Below, in pieces: positions 55,261 to 64,000 of a DNA stretch of 64,000 nt (the stretch's first letter is position 1; every line of letters starts with the position of its first letter). The DNA is from Meconema thalassinum (taxonomy: Eukaryota > Arthropoda > Insecta > Orthoptera > Tettigoniidae): the NCBI GenBank assembly GCA_946902985.2, contig OX336388.2, positions 1,507,614,545 through 1,507,678,544 of the forward strand. Reading direction: 5' to 3'. A model generated the notes under the pieces. The model did not search any database. It saw nothing but the letters and a program-made list of their open reading frames with translations, and was not told the DNA's origin. Both the position numbers and the translations under genes were made by a program.

Positions 55261-55689
55261 AAAAATCCTGAATTTTCATGCAACACAAGCCTTTATAATT
55301 TATTAAAGGAGTCTTCCTGGGGATGGAGCTTTCCACAACGGTGAGAGTCAGTTTTTATTCGACATATATTGCGTTTCGTCAACAAGGTTTTCAATATTCT
55401 TTTCACGTCAGGAAGTACACGTTAGGTGAATTTAGTTTGAGAGCACATTTTAATTAATCATATTTTTGTCGACAAACGGGTTCATTGTAAAGATGATTTA
55501 GTTTGACACTGTGTGGTTGATATATCTTTATGTTTATGTACGCCTATTACTCGTGTTCGGGTGCTTGGAGCATCGTCAAATTAGGTATTGTAACCATGAG
55601 CCAATACACCAATAATTTATAAAACTCTTCTCCGTACTGTTCATAGAAGGGTTGGTATAGGGAAAAACTTTTCAAAATACATGCTAAAA
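55261..55689. other. No gene recognised
   Basis: No coding or family signal that I can support. Confidence 0.35.
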
Positions 55690-55905
55690 TAGGCAAAACA
55701 TAAAAATTATCCTAGAAAGACGACCAAAGCATATGTTGCGCTTCTCAATGTGTGACACAAAACTAGGGAGGTTATAATGGGTCTCCGAAAACCACATTTT
55801 AGTGCCCTTAAATTAACAGTGCGTGTGATGTACCCAGAAAACTAAGTTCGTTCTGATAAACCTATGAAGGAATGACAAGCCCCTCACCATTGCAACATTA
55901 GCTCA
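55690..55905 (+). repeat. Dispersed repeat H, part 1
   Basis: CCTAGAAAGACGACCAAAGC, CTCAATGTGTGACACAAAAC and CCGAAAACCACATTTTAGTG match 52745-52920. The two parts are contiguous at 52.7 kb but in reversed order here. Confidence 0.6.
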
Positions 55906-56099
55906 ATTAATAGTGTTCGAAGAGCGGGTACTTCTGCTTGTCTAGCTATAGAAGCTATGCACCAAATAGAGGCCCATCTTCCCTCATCCCGGTCCGTCAG
56001 AAGTTAAGATAAAAAGTAGTAGAAATATACCAGTACACAACTAGTTGTGGATTCATTTCAGGAGTTTTGTGACATCATAATTTTGTGGCCCCATGTTTC

Positions 56100-56345
56100 T
56101 ATTAGGATTTCGTCTAAAAACCTGTGATTTCGTAACTGAGGATAGGGTTTGGAAGGAGGAGGCCGTGGCTTTAAGCCAGGAACCAACTCAGCATTTACTT
56201 GGAATGGAATTGGCGGAAACCAAGCAATACCATATTTATGAGACCTGAGGTGGTATTCGATCCCATCTCTATTAATTTTTCCCAGGGGCACACAACTGGT
56301 GGAACGTGGGCTAGCGACCACAGGACCCCAGCCGAGTTCTATACT
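56100..56345 (-). repeat. SINE-F copy on the minus strand, joined to another repeat
   Basis: On the minus strand the text reads GGTTCCTGGCTTAAAGCCAC then GGCCTCCTCCTTCC, the SINE-F body. From 56276 the plus strand carries the repeat also seen at 3430 (CCCAGGGGCACACAACTGG). Confidence 0.55.
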
Positions 56346-56361
56346 AGAATCTATACGAGAA

Positions 56362-56960
56362 CTAGAGACCCGCCCCGGCTTCACCCGGTATCATTAAGGT
56401 TTACCCAGCGTAAGCTTAAAAGGCGCACGGACGGCAGGTCTCAGACGCAATTCAGAAAAGCCGAGGGGAAACATATACTCTTCCCTAAAGTCTTAATTGG
56501 ACACGACTCGACAGTTTTTTGCTGACCAAAGCTGGGGTGATAAGCTCACTCGTTAGCTTGTAAACTAGCTCCGAAGCTAGTAATTTAGATTTCCACCAAA
56601 TAGAGATTGTTGGAAAAATGAAAACGTGAAGACACATATAGCGAGCGATATATTAAAGATAGAGATATGCTGTCGGAGACATTTTTGTAGAACTTTTCAT
56701 ACTGAACAATTCTTACACTCATAGTATATAGATATTTTTAACGGTTTACCCGGCGTAAGCTTAAAAGAAACGGCGCACGGATGCCAGGCTTTTCTTCAAC
56801 TCGATTCACTGAAATAGTGACTGCTCGGCTTCTTTTGGTCATAAATGAATGTTTTTCTACACAAATCTTCCTCGAGAAATCCTTTACAGAATGGTGAGAA
56901 CCGCTTCAAATTCCATCCAGTGGTTCTCGATGTTACCCGTTACATCCAAGAGTCGGGGAC
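56362..56960 (-). mobile_element. Helitron-type 3' end, copy C
   Basis: On the minus strand it ends CCGGGTGAAGCCGGGGCGGG then TCT and CTAG (56362-56365), followed by T. The body (CCACTGGATGGAATTTGAAG, AAGCTTACGCCGGGTAAACC) matches copies A and B. The segment around GTTTACCC and GCGTAAGCTTAAAA is duplicated within it (56397-56431 and 56741-56782), so this copy is rearranged. The flank beyond CTAG differs from A and B, so it is an independent insertion. Confidence 0.7.
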
Positions 56961-57083
56961 TTTGGAAAGTCAACACCGTTACCTATTTTGAACATCAACA
57001 TTTTCATTCAATAAATTATTAGGTTGTACGATTTGGTTTAGTAACTGAAATTCAATTAATTACATTTCTACGTATGCATCCGT

Positions 57084-57345
57084 ATTGTATACACATTTCT
57101 GCAACCATTTAGGAACAGTGTTCACCATTTCCAATGACACATTTGCAAATACCTCAAGAACGGTTAGTTCAAGACTGATCAAATCCCTATTTTTTGACTT
57201 GTACACTTGTTCCTTATCCGATTCCCATAGAAAAAGTCACAATGGGTTAGATCTGGGCTACGTGTAGGACACTCTGTTGACCCTCAATGGCCAATCCAAC
57301 GGCCCTGGAAATGTTCATCAATCCATGTTCTCACTTCATTTGCTT
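57084..57345 (-). pseudogene. Tc1/mariner-superfamily transposase, C-terminal piece
   Basis: On the minus strand: EVRTWIDEHFQGRWIG, then CPTRSPDLTHCDFF and FYGNRIRNKCTSQK. PRSPDLTxCDFF is the last catalytic-residue region of a Tc1/mariner-like DDE transposase. Several stops break it. It lies head to head with the upstream half of what is probably the same gene (next entry). Confidence 0.6.
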
Positions 57346-57592
57346 ACTGGAGCGGAGCTGGATCTTGCATGAATATCCAAAAAGTCAATCAAGACCAAAA
57401 GTAACCGTCTGGTGTGGGATGATGTCTGCCAGATTCATTGGCCCGTACATGCTACGCGACACCATGAATGGTGTTAGATACTTGGCGATGCGGGAAAATG
57501 GAAAAGAATTGCTGTATTTAGAGATACTCGTATATTCAGTGTTTTTAGCACGTGAATGTGGAAATGCTGGTAAAATAAGTTCACGGGTGTAA
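57345..57592 (+). pseudogene. Tc1/mariner-superfamily transposase, central piece
   Basis: The frame has PKVTVWCGMMSARFIGPYML and NGVRYLAMRENGK, the WCG strand between the first and second catalytic residues. In a normal gene this would run directly into the WIDEHF segment that here is inverted on its left. The flanking catalytic aspartates are not seen. Confidence 0.6.
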
Positions 57593-57599
57593 CCGCAAG

Positions 57600-58110
57600 T
57601 TGGTTGGGGTAGAATGGCTCAATATTGGTACCTTGGTCAGATAATGACAGGCGAGTCCTTCAATGTGTGATAGCAATCAACTGTTACTCTATTGGTGTAT
57701 GTAACCCCCTTGAGAATTAGCTGGAACACGTTCGCTAACGGGAAGCGAGAGCGGGAGCGGCAGGCGGTAATATGGAACGACCGCCGTCACGCCTCAAGCC
57801 AATATTTACCTTATTAGACACTCCGGCAACAGGCTTATTAGGGGCCTCTGTAGCAATCAATATCCTGATACACATCGTGTGCTTTGTTCCAGTAACAGCA
57901 CTTCACAATTCCAATAAACTACATCGGACCTCAACATAAATAGGAGTGTCTCGCTTGTTGAAACACGGTGTCAGTTCGCAATAAAAGTAACGTAGACAAA
58001 AGGTTGTTGTTGTTGTTATTGTTATTTCATTTAAGAGGCTTTGTGACAAAGTTGTCATGTAGCCCTGTGTACTCGAGTGTGTATATAGTAAATACAACCT
58101 CTGTCCGAGA
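57600..58110. other. No gene; SINE-tail-like end
   Basis: No coding signal. A (TTG)n run and GACAAAGTTGTCATGTAGCC near 58020-58065 match the 3' block of SINE-F read in reverse. Near 57730-57800 there is a GC-rich stretch of unknown nature. Confidence 0.4.
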
Positions 58111-58142
58111 AAATGGGTGAATGGGTCTATATTTCGAATGGA

Positions 58143-58673
58143 TTGCTGGCTTACCTGAAACAGCAGTTACTGTCTTTCGAAGTAATCCCCGTGGATGGTG
58201 ATGCAGTTCTGAGAACGGCTGTACAAGTCCCGGAAACTCCTGGCATAGTCTTCTTTAGGGATAGTTTTCAGTTGGGTCGTCAAACTCTGAATTGAAAGCG
58301 AGAGAGATGGGTGAATTTATGCAAGCTACCATGCACACCTCGACGGGTGGCAGTTAGAAGGGTGAATGTTCCGTGGAATGGAATGGTCCTGAAAACCATC
58401 ATCACGGGCGACGAGACCTGGTTCCTGGGGTATGACCCCGAAGGCAAGCGTCAAAGTATGGAGTGGCGGAATCCAGAGTCACCAAAAAGCCCTGAAAGGC
58501 TAGAGGTTTCCGGACATTTCAGACATCCAACTTAAAGTGACGAACCAACTGAAGGCTATCCCTATAGAAGGCTATGCCAGGAATTTCCTGGATTTGTACA
58601 GCCGATCTCAGAAGTGCATAACCATCCACGGGGATTACTTCGAAGGACAGTAGCTGCTACTTAAGCAGCAGAA
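58143..58673 (+). mobile_element. Mariner remnant with fold-back arms
   Basis: Bases about 58143-58295 are an inverted copy of 58526-58673. The right arm encodes the mariner C-terminus (YARNFLDLYSRSQKCITIHG then DYFEGQ and a stop). The middle has a frame with TIITGDETWFLGYDPEGKRQ, the first catalytic aspartate, from 58380. The N-terminal HTH and the second catalytic region are absent. The architecture parallels the mariner at 49892-51394: the reverse complement of the gene's 3' end sits at the element's 5' side. Confidence 0.65.
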
Positions 58674-58683
58674 ATTCGAGGGG

Positions 58684-59306
58684 AAGTTCCGAAAGTAAGT
58701 TTTGTTATTATATTCAACGGGCAGATGGCACACCAGGTGACACAAACAATCGCCATAAGAATCCACACCCTTGACTGGCTCAACGGCGGAAGGAGCTTCA
58801 GCACAAGGGGAATGGCGCATGCGCAGAACGCTGACGAACAGAGAGGAGCAGCAGACTGGCGTGCCCAATATCATTCGAGTACCACTCACGATGACAGACA
58901 GATGTGTACTGAGAACGTGGTCACCTACGGAAGTGCGTGCTGTTAACACGTGAGACTAGTGTCAGACATCCATGACCGCCTACAGACCGTGTATGGTGAA
59001 GCGGTCATGTCTCTCCAATGGACGGTCGCTGGTGTTGCATGTTCAGTGAAGGACGGCAGAGTGTGGAGGATGAAAGTCGAAGTGGGCGTCCCTCCACATC
59101 CTAGTGAAGCAGGCTGATGCAGGGCACCGAATTTTTCCAGAGTGGTTTCTAAAACTGATTGCACGCTAAGACAAATGTCGCAATGTCGGTGGCAATTCTG
59201 TCGAAAAATAGTGCAAGATGTATAGTTTATGATGCCATGGCACATATGCTACTTTAGCAATAAAGGGTCCCTGGCAAAATATGACGAGACTTATTTCCGG
59301 AACTAT
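58684..59306 (+). mobile_element. Internally deleted mariner-like element
   Basis: The left end AGTTCCGAAAGTAAGTTTTG and the complement of the right end AGTTCCGGAAATAAGTCTCG form imperfect inverted repeats of about 30 bp. Inside, 58890-59110 encodes mariner N-terminal HTH pieces in shifting frames (MTDRCVLRTWSPTEVRAV, VSDIHDRLQTVYGEAVMSLQ). It is followed at once by a C-terminal tail (CRNVGGNSVEK, near 59180-59215). The whole catalytic core is missing. Confidence 0.6.
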
Positions 59307-59427
59307 GTCTGATGACCCGTATGTGTGGTCTCTGTAGCATTGTATATATTTCATATTCAGGTGATAATTTCGTATGAAGCAGTCGTGGCCGTAAGTTTGC
59401 AATCATACCAGCAATTGGCCTATTGAC

Positions 59428-59560
59428 GTCAAATTGCCAGGTGAAGTAGGAGACTTCTACAACTTAGGAAGCAAATAACCAGTGGTGGATAAGGCAAAGA
59501 GGATATACAATGTGGATTGTCTCAGGCAAGGAAAGCATTTCAACAGGAAAGTAATCTCTT
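59428..59560 (+). pseudogene. Small fragment of the neighbouring LINE
   Basis: TCAAATTGCCAGGTGAAGTA, GGAGACTTCTACAACTTAGG and GGCAAAGAGGATATA match 60148-60285 of the LINE just downstream, with several changes. It is a separate truncated piece or a duplicated segment. Confidence 0.65.
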
Positions 59561-59677
59561 GGCATCATACATATACCATGTGAATCAGCTGCCCCTAAAA
59601 ATATTGTCTCATGCAGCCCAACGAACGCGTGTTATCAGGAAGGTCAATATATCTCTACTGCATCCCGGAAGGTACTA

Positions 59678-60751
59678 ATGTACTGCAAGCATATCCCGCA
59701 AGCGATACTCAACACTATTGATTGGACTAAATTGTTTGACATTTTGAAATCGATTGGAATAAAGTACAGGGATAGGAGGGTGATATACAATCTGTACAGA
59801 AACCAGACAGCAGTCATTCGAGTTGAAGGACATGAGAGAGAACCTGGTATTCAGAAAGGTGTAAGGCAAGGCTGCAACTTATCACCCATACTTTTCAATC
59901 TTTACATTGAACAAGCAATGAAGGAAATTAGAGAAAAATTTCAAGTGGGAGTGAAGATTCAAGGAGAAATAATTTCAACTCTGAGATTTGCTGATGACAT
60001 CGTCATCTTGGCCGACAAGCCTGAGGATTTGAATGAGTTTTTGAATGGTATGGACTCCGTCTTACGGAAAGAATTCATGATGAAAATTAATAAATGTAAA
60101 ACAAAAATACTGGAATGCAGCAGAAATAAATCAGAAACCTCTATGGAGATCAAATTGGCAGGTGAAAAGCTGAAGGAAGTAGGAGACTTCTGTTACTTAG
60201 GAAGCAGAATAACCAGTGATGGACGAAGCAAAGAGGATATAAAAAGTAGGTTGGCTCAGGCAAAGAAAGCATTTCTACAAAAAAGGAATCTGCTGACATC
60301 GAATATAGATTTAGGTATTAGGAAGTCATTTTTGAAAGCCTTTGTCTGGAGCGTGGCGCTCTATGGAAGTGAAACTTGGACTATTGGTGCAGCAGAAAAG
60401 AGGAGAATTGAAGCATTTGAAATGTGGTGTTACAGGAGAATGATGAAGATCAGATGGGTAGATAAGGTTACAAACAAAGAGGTATTAAGACGAGTGGGAG
60501 AGGAGAGATGTTTCTGGCGACTGTTAATGAAGAGAAGAGATAGGTTGGTAGGACACATACTAAGACACCCAGGAATAGCAAGCTTAGTCATGGAAGGAAG
60601 GGTCGAGGACAAAAACTGTAGGGGTAGACCAAGGTTAGAATATGTTAAACAGATTGCCTCGGATCTAGGGTGTCGGAGCTATGTAGAGATGAAACGATTA
60701 GCTCAGGACAGGGAGGCGTGGAGAGTTGCATCAAACCAGTCAAAAGACTGA
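59678..60751 (+). CDS. RTE-like LINE reverse transcriptase, 5' truncated, frame open
   Basis: A 357-codon frame without stops encodes the palm, thumb and C-terminal parts of a LINE RT. It starts inside the conserved DTIDW region (LNTIDWTKLFDILKSIGIKY), so the fingers, the first catalytic aspartate and the endonuclease are lost. KGVRQGCNLSPILFNLYIEQ and the catalytic FADD (F104-D107) are intact. The C-terminus has EAFEMWCYRRMMKIRWVDK and RGRPRLEYVKQIASD, as in related insect LINEs. The first ATG is not a natural start. The 3' end is ACTCAAACAACAACA right after the stop. 5' truncation is the normal fate of LINE copies; the clean frame suggests a recent insertion. The copy cannot move itself. 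Confidence 0.88.
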   Translation: MYCKHIPQAILNTIDWTKLFDILKSIGIKYRDRRVIYNLYRNQTAVIRVEGHEREPGIQKGVRQGCNLSPILFNLYIEQAMKEIREKFQVGVKIQGEIISTLRFADDIVILADKPEDLNEFLNGMDSVLRKEFMMKINKCKTKILECSRNKSETSMEIKLAGEKLKEVGDFCYLGSRITSDGRSKEDIKSRLAQAKKAFLQKRNLLTSNIDLGIRKSFLKAFVWSVALYGSETWTIGAAEKRRIEAFEMWCYRRMMKIRWVDKVTNKEVLRRVGEERCFWRLLMKRRDRLVGHILRHPGIASLVMEGRVEDKNCRGRPRLEYVKQIASDLGCRSYVEMKRLAQDREAWRVASNQSKD

Positions 60752-60969
60752 AGACTCAAACAACAACATTATATTTCCCGCGTAAATGTCTGTAGTCACA
60801 TCGAGGGGAAACTAATAGTGTTCAGTATCGTTTGCAGGATATAATTGCAGTGCATTACTACCATACGGGATGCGGCAGAGAAATATCGACCTTCCTGATA
60901 ACAACGCTAGTTGGGCTGCAAACAACAACATTATTAAGGACAGATGATTCACCTTGTGTATAGATATAT

Positions 60970-61282
60970 GCCGGCCCCGTGGTGTTGGGGTAGCGCGCCT
61001 GCCTCTCACCCGGAGGCCCCGGGTTCGATCCCCGGCTCCGTCAGGGATTTTAAAACTGACGTAAGGGTTGTAACGGGGTGCACTCAGCCTCGTCAGGACA
61101 ATTGAGTATTTTTCTGACAGTGAGACAGCGCCCCGATCACGAATACCAAGATTAACGGCCGAGGGGACCCGACGCGCTCATCACGCGTCACCCCAATATC
61201 TGCAGGCCAAATGGCTGGGCAGCGGTCGCTTGGTCGGCCTTAGCCCGCCATGGGCTGTATAGTGCCAGGGGGGGTTGTTTTA
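60970..61282 (+). mobile_element. SINE-A, copy 3
   Basis: It starts GCCGGCCCCGTGGTGTTGGG with B box GGGTTCGATCCCCGG. It is close to the copy at 63441. A weak flanking repeat TATAGATATA / TATAGGTATA (60959-60968, 61283-61292) is visible. Confidence 0.88.
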
Positions 61283-61315
61283 TATAGGTATAGGATATTA
61301 ATTTTTGATAGCCTT

Positions 61316-61364
61316 TGTTTAGATCATGTCACTGTATGGAAATGAAGCTTGGACTGTTGGCTCA
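61316..61364 (+). pseudogene. Tiny LINE fragment
   Basis: MSLYGNEAWTVGSA corresponds to the VALYGSETWTIGAA segment of the LINE at 59678-60751. Only about 50 bases are recognisable. Confidence 0.5.
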
Positions 61365-62129
61365 GCAAATTTTTTTGGCAGAGCTGGAAAAATGAACCAA
61401 GTTCCTCTCGATACGTAGTTTCAATACCTATCCCAAGACCACAGAAAGTGGCTTGAAAGGTTCTTATGTGTATCTACGGTGAAATTTTAAACATATTGAT
61501 TACTGGATCATCCTCCTGCACCTTCACTTGTTTGTCACCTGCAGGCAATTTTCTGTGTTCAGGATGCTCCAACAGACAATTGATGCCAGCGTGAGGAGAA
61601 CATACGAGGTTTTCCGTCTCTGGTCCAGGATACAGGCATTACAAATGATAAATCTCTGTCATTACGTTGGCAAGAAGTTTATCTGGCAAGAGTTCAATCA
61701 AGCTAGGACAACAGACAGAGGCTGTATTCCATTAGCACATTTACTGGATGGAGATCCTCTCTCAATTGTGCTGCCTCTACCACGCTGATAGCTTCTAATA
61801 GACACCGGCAACATGTCTCGATTAGGTTATTATTCCACGGCGAAGAACTCACTGACGTACCTGGCAAACCAATGGTCGTTGCAAATCAGATTTTTGAAAC
61901 TTCATTCTAAATGTTTGGAAAGTCTCGATACAATATATCATCAGAGACTACTGAAAAATCACCTGACAAGTTGAAAATGATGGCAAAGAATCGCTTTATA
62001 AGGTGGCAACCTATGTTCTTGATTAGTAACTGTTTTTTTTATTAGGCTACGATTAGTTTGACACTTCCTAACCCTAAGACTCGCAAGGTGAGAGACCTAA
62101 CCGGCCTTGTTAGTGATGCCTTAGAGAAA
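61365..62129. other. No known gene; one unidentified open frame
   Basis: An 86-codon frame (61528-61788, MFVTCRQFSVFRMLQQTIDA...) is not recognised. CACTTGTTTGTCACCTGCAG before the frame ends like a splice acceptor, so a decayed exon cannot be excluded. Confidence 0.25.
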
Positions 62130-62515
62130 AGTGGCCGGACCACTTCGTGGCTCAATGGCTAGCTTTCATAGTTATAACCCCCAAAGACCGAGTTTGATTC
62201 CCAACTGTACAAAACATGTAATTCTGATCTAAGGGTTAATACGGGGTACACTCACGCTCGTGAGGAATAACTGACGAGAAGTGGGTTTGATTTCCTAATT
62301 ATTCATCCTGTAGGTGGTTTCACCGCTTCTATTTGAGACAAATGCCGAGATGGTTCCTAACTTAAGGCCACAGCATATTTCCCAATCGTTTTCTCAATAC
62401 ACGCTATAATAACACAGGTTGGTAGACAAATTCTACCACGCTCGAGTACACGAGGCTGTTTACCAAGATGTCCAATTATCTCAATGAAACAACAATAACA
62501 ACGACAGAAAAGCGA
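62130..62515 (+). repeat. Composite SINE-F copy
   Basis: TTCGTGGCTCAATGGCTAGC (A-box-like), CGAGTTTGATTCCCAAC (B-box-like), GTACACTCACGCTCGTGAGG, GAGATGGTTCCTAACTTAAG and the tail AACAACAATAACAACGACAG follow the same order as 48530-48815 and 52050-52395. Confidence 0.65.
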
Positions 62516-62544
62516 CCGAAGGATTTAACAATTCAATTCAATAT

Positions 62545-62603
62545 GTGAATGAAAGAATGAATGAATGAATGAATTAATTAATTAATTAATTAATTAATTA
62601 ATA
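62545..62603. repeat. GAAT/TAAT microsatellite
   Basis: Tandem GAAT units change abruptly into TTAA units. Confidence 0.95.
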
Positions 62604-62895
62604 AAGTATGTAGTGTCCCTTGAAGGGCAAAGGCCTCCCTTGAAAGGGGGAGCTCATTGATTATATCTCACGTGGTGAGCTAGTCACATGAGATGATTAA
62701 TTCTGTCACTATGATAGTCATAATGTTCTGACTTAACTAAAACCTACTATCCATAGTTTACTTCCTAAGTATGTGATTTTCGTCTCAAGTCTACACGTAG
62801 CACTCAGTCTGACACTAATCTTGTGCCCGTTCAAATTATTTGACTATACATTGATATCGTAACACTTATATCACGTAACGATTCCCACATTCACT
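62604..62895. other. No gene recognised
   Basis: CCTTGAAGGGCAAAGGCCTC and CCTTGAAAGGGGGAGC form an imperfect local duplication near 62618-62652. Nothing else is supported. Confidence 0.35.
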
Positions 62896-62899
62896 TGAA

Positions 62900-63050
62900 C
62901 CACCGTCTTTCTAACTCCTTCCAATCCGTTCTGCGTCTTGCTGTCCTAGACCAGTGTGGTCCTAGTACTTGTCGGAAGTCATCCGCCCATCTTCTTCTCG
63001 GTCTGCCGCGGCTTATTTTGCCTGTGTAGGGGTTCTCTGCGCCCATCAGC
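62900..63050 (-). pseudogene. LINE C-terminal fragment
   Basis: On the minus strand: TGKISRGRPRRRWADDFRQV then GPHWSRTARRRTDWKELERR and WF, then a stop. GRPRRRWxDD...WxRTAxxRxxW is the C-terminal signature of RTE/jockey-type insect LINEs. Only about 50 codons remain. Confidence 0.65.
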
Positions 63051-63440
63051 TAAGTAATTATTTATTAGGTAATTCAGTACAATACCAACTCGTGGTGATC
63101 CAGTATTGTACATTCTGCATACTTATCCCTTGACACGATCGTACTGAGTGACCAGATAGCTGATGCTGTCGTAACTGTTGTTCTCTTCTTGTTTATTATT
63201 GCTTCCGTTAATCTACTATAAGTAGTGTACAGTTTTGGAGCCATTTTCCATTGTTTCCTAAACTATCCGTTATTGTTTGTAGCTCTTCAGTCAGTCAACA
63301 CGAATTTACCCAAAGACTAGGTGGGGTACAATGTATTGATATCGCACCAGGAGATGGCAGTTGGGTTTGAACTGTAGATTTCTTCCTGCTCAGTGCGTAT
63401 CACGCATTCCGAAAACATTAAGTTGGTCACTACTTACTTT
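63051..63440. other. No gene recognised
   Basis: No supported feature; it may hold older parts of the LINE fragment to its left. Confidence 0.3.
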
Positions 63441-63764
63441 GCCGGCCCCGTGGTGTTGGGGTAGCGCGTCTGCCTCTCGCCCGGAGGCCCCGGGTTCGAT
63501 CCCCGGCTCCGTCAGGGATTTTAAAACTGACGTGAGGGATGGAACGGGGTGCACTCAGCCTCGTGAGGACAATTGAGTAGCTGTCTGACAGTGAGACAGC
63601 GCCCCGATCACGAATACCAAGATTAACGGCCGAGGGGACCCGACGCGCTGATCACGCGTCACCCCAATATCTGCAGGCCAAATGGCTGGGCAGCGGTCGC
63701 TTGGTCGGCCTTAGCCCGTCATGGGCTGGATAGTGCCAGGGATTGACTTTTTTTTTGTTTGTTG
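63441..63764 (+). mobile_element. SINE-A, copy 4
   Basis: It begins GCCGGCCCCGTGGTGTTGGG and ends GGATAGTGCCAGGGATTGAC with a T-rich tail. An 11 bp flanking repeat ACTACTTACTT (63430-63440 and 63765-63775) is visible. Very close to copy 3. Confidence 0.92.
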
Positions 63765-63787
63765 ACTACTTACTTCACTCACTCAGC

Positions 63788-63788
63788 A

Positions 63789-63831
<43 letters not shown>
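63788..63831. repeat. (TTTC)n microsatellite
   Basis: About 11 TTTC units. The last 170 bases of the window after it hold nothing I recognise. Confidence 0.95.
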
Positions 63832-64000
63832 AGTGACTGGCTGCGTGTCGTCTGCTGCGATAACAACCATTGCCATGTGGGAAGCCGATATATTTAGGTT
63901 TGGAATAGGCATGCAATAATCTAACGTAGGCTAAAAATCACGTCCACGATTCTTTACTTTTGTTACTGTTGAGATGACGTAAAAGTATACTTCTGTGACA

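Noticed and set aside
1..64000. A host protein-coding gene
   Set aside because: No multi-exon or single-exon frame outside mobile elements resembled a known host family; short unknown frames are listed with low confidence instead.

Overview
This 64 kb window looks like intergenic DNA from a large, repeat-rich arthropod genome, most likely an insect. I infer an orthopteran or other polyneopteran from the abundance of long tRNA-derived SINEs, RTE- and CR1-like LINEs, Tc1/mariner elements and Helitron relatives. I recognise no host protein-coding gene. Nearly everything that can be identified is a mobile element, a decayed piece of one, or a tandem repeat. There are no bacterial features.

Layout. 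0-16 kb: SINE fragments, a 742 bp hAT-type element with an 8 bp target duplication, a hammerhead-like motif, a 29 bp minisatellite, a LINE C-terminal fossil, two related MITEs, paired SINEs, and a large inverted repeat (10.6-13.4 kb) whose arms carry Helitron 3' ends and whose spacer holds a decayed THAP9/P-like transposase. 16-30 kb: an RTE-like LINE, a mariner-derived inverted-repeat element, Helentron-like elements with ~145/291 bp periodic arrays, an apparently intact Tc1-like transposon (22.0-23.5 kb), and a CR1/Jockey-like LINE (24.8-27.7 kb). 29.5-35 kb: one Helentron-like element split by a 3,959 bp insertion that looks like a giant solo LTR. 36.3-47.5 kb: an 11,153 bp LTR retrotransposon with two nearly identical ~4.1 kb LTRs and only one gene, gag. 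48-64 kb: SINEs, a mariner with fold-back arms, another Helentron-like element, a third Helitron copy, several scrambled or internally deleted mariner remnants, a 5'-truncated LINE with an open RT frame, and more SINEs.

How the parts relate. The elements are layered in time. SINEs keep visible target duplications. The LTR element is young: I count 17 substitutions and two indels between its LTRs. It lacks pol, so it must borrow enzymes from a relative. The Tc1-like element has near-perfect 36 bp terminal repeats and a complete DD34E transposase. The most interesting signals are the gag-only giant-LTR element with its likely solo-LTR relative nearby, and the Helentron-like family whose copies share hairpin ends and a strict ~145 bp phasing of an AAATTT-centred motif.

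Limits. All assignments come from reading the sequence and from remembered family motifs; no database search was run. Repeat boundaries without target duplications are approximate. SINE letters (A-G) are my own labels.
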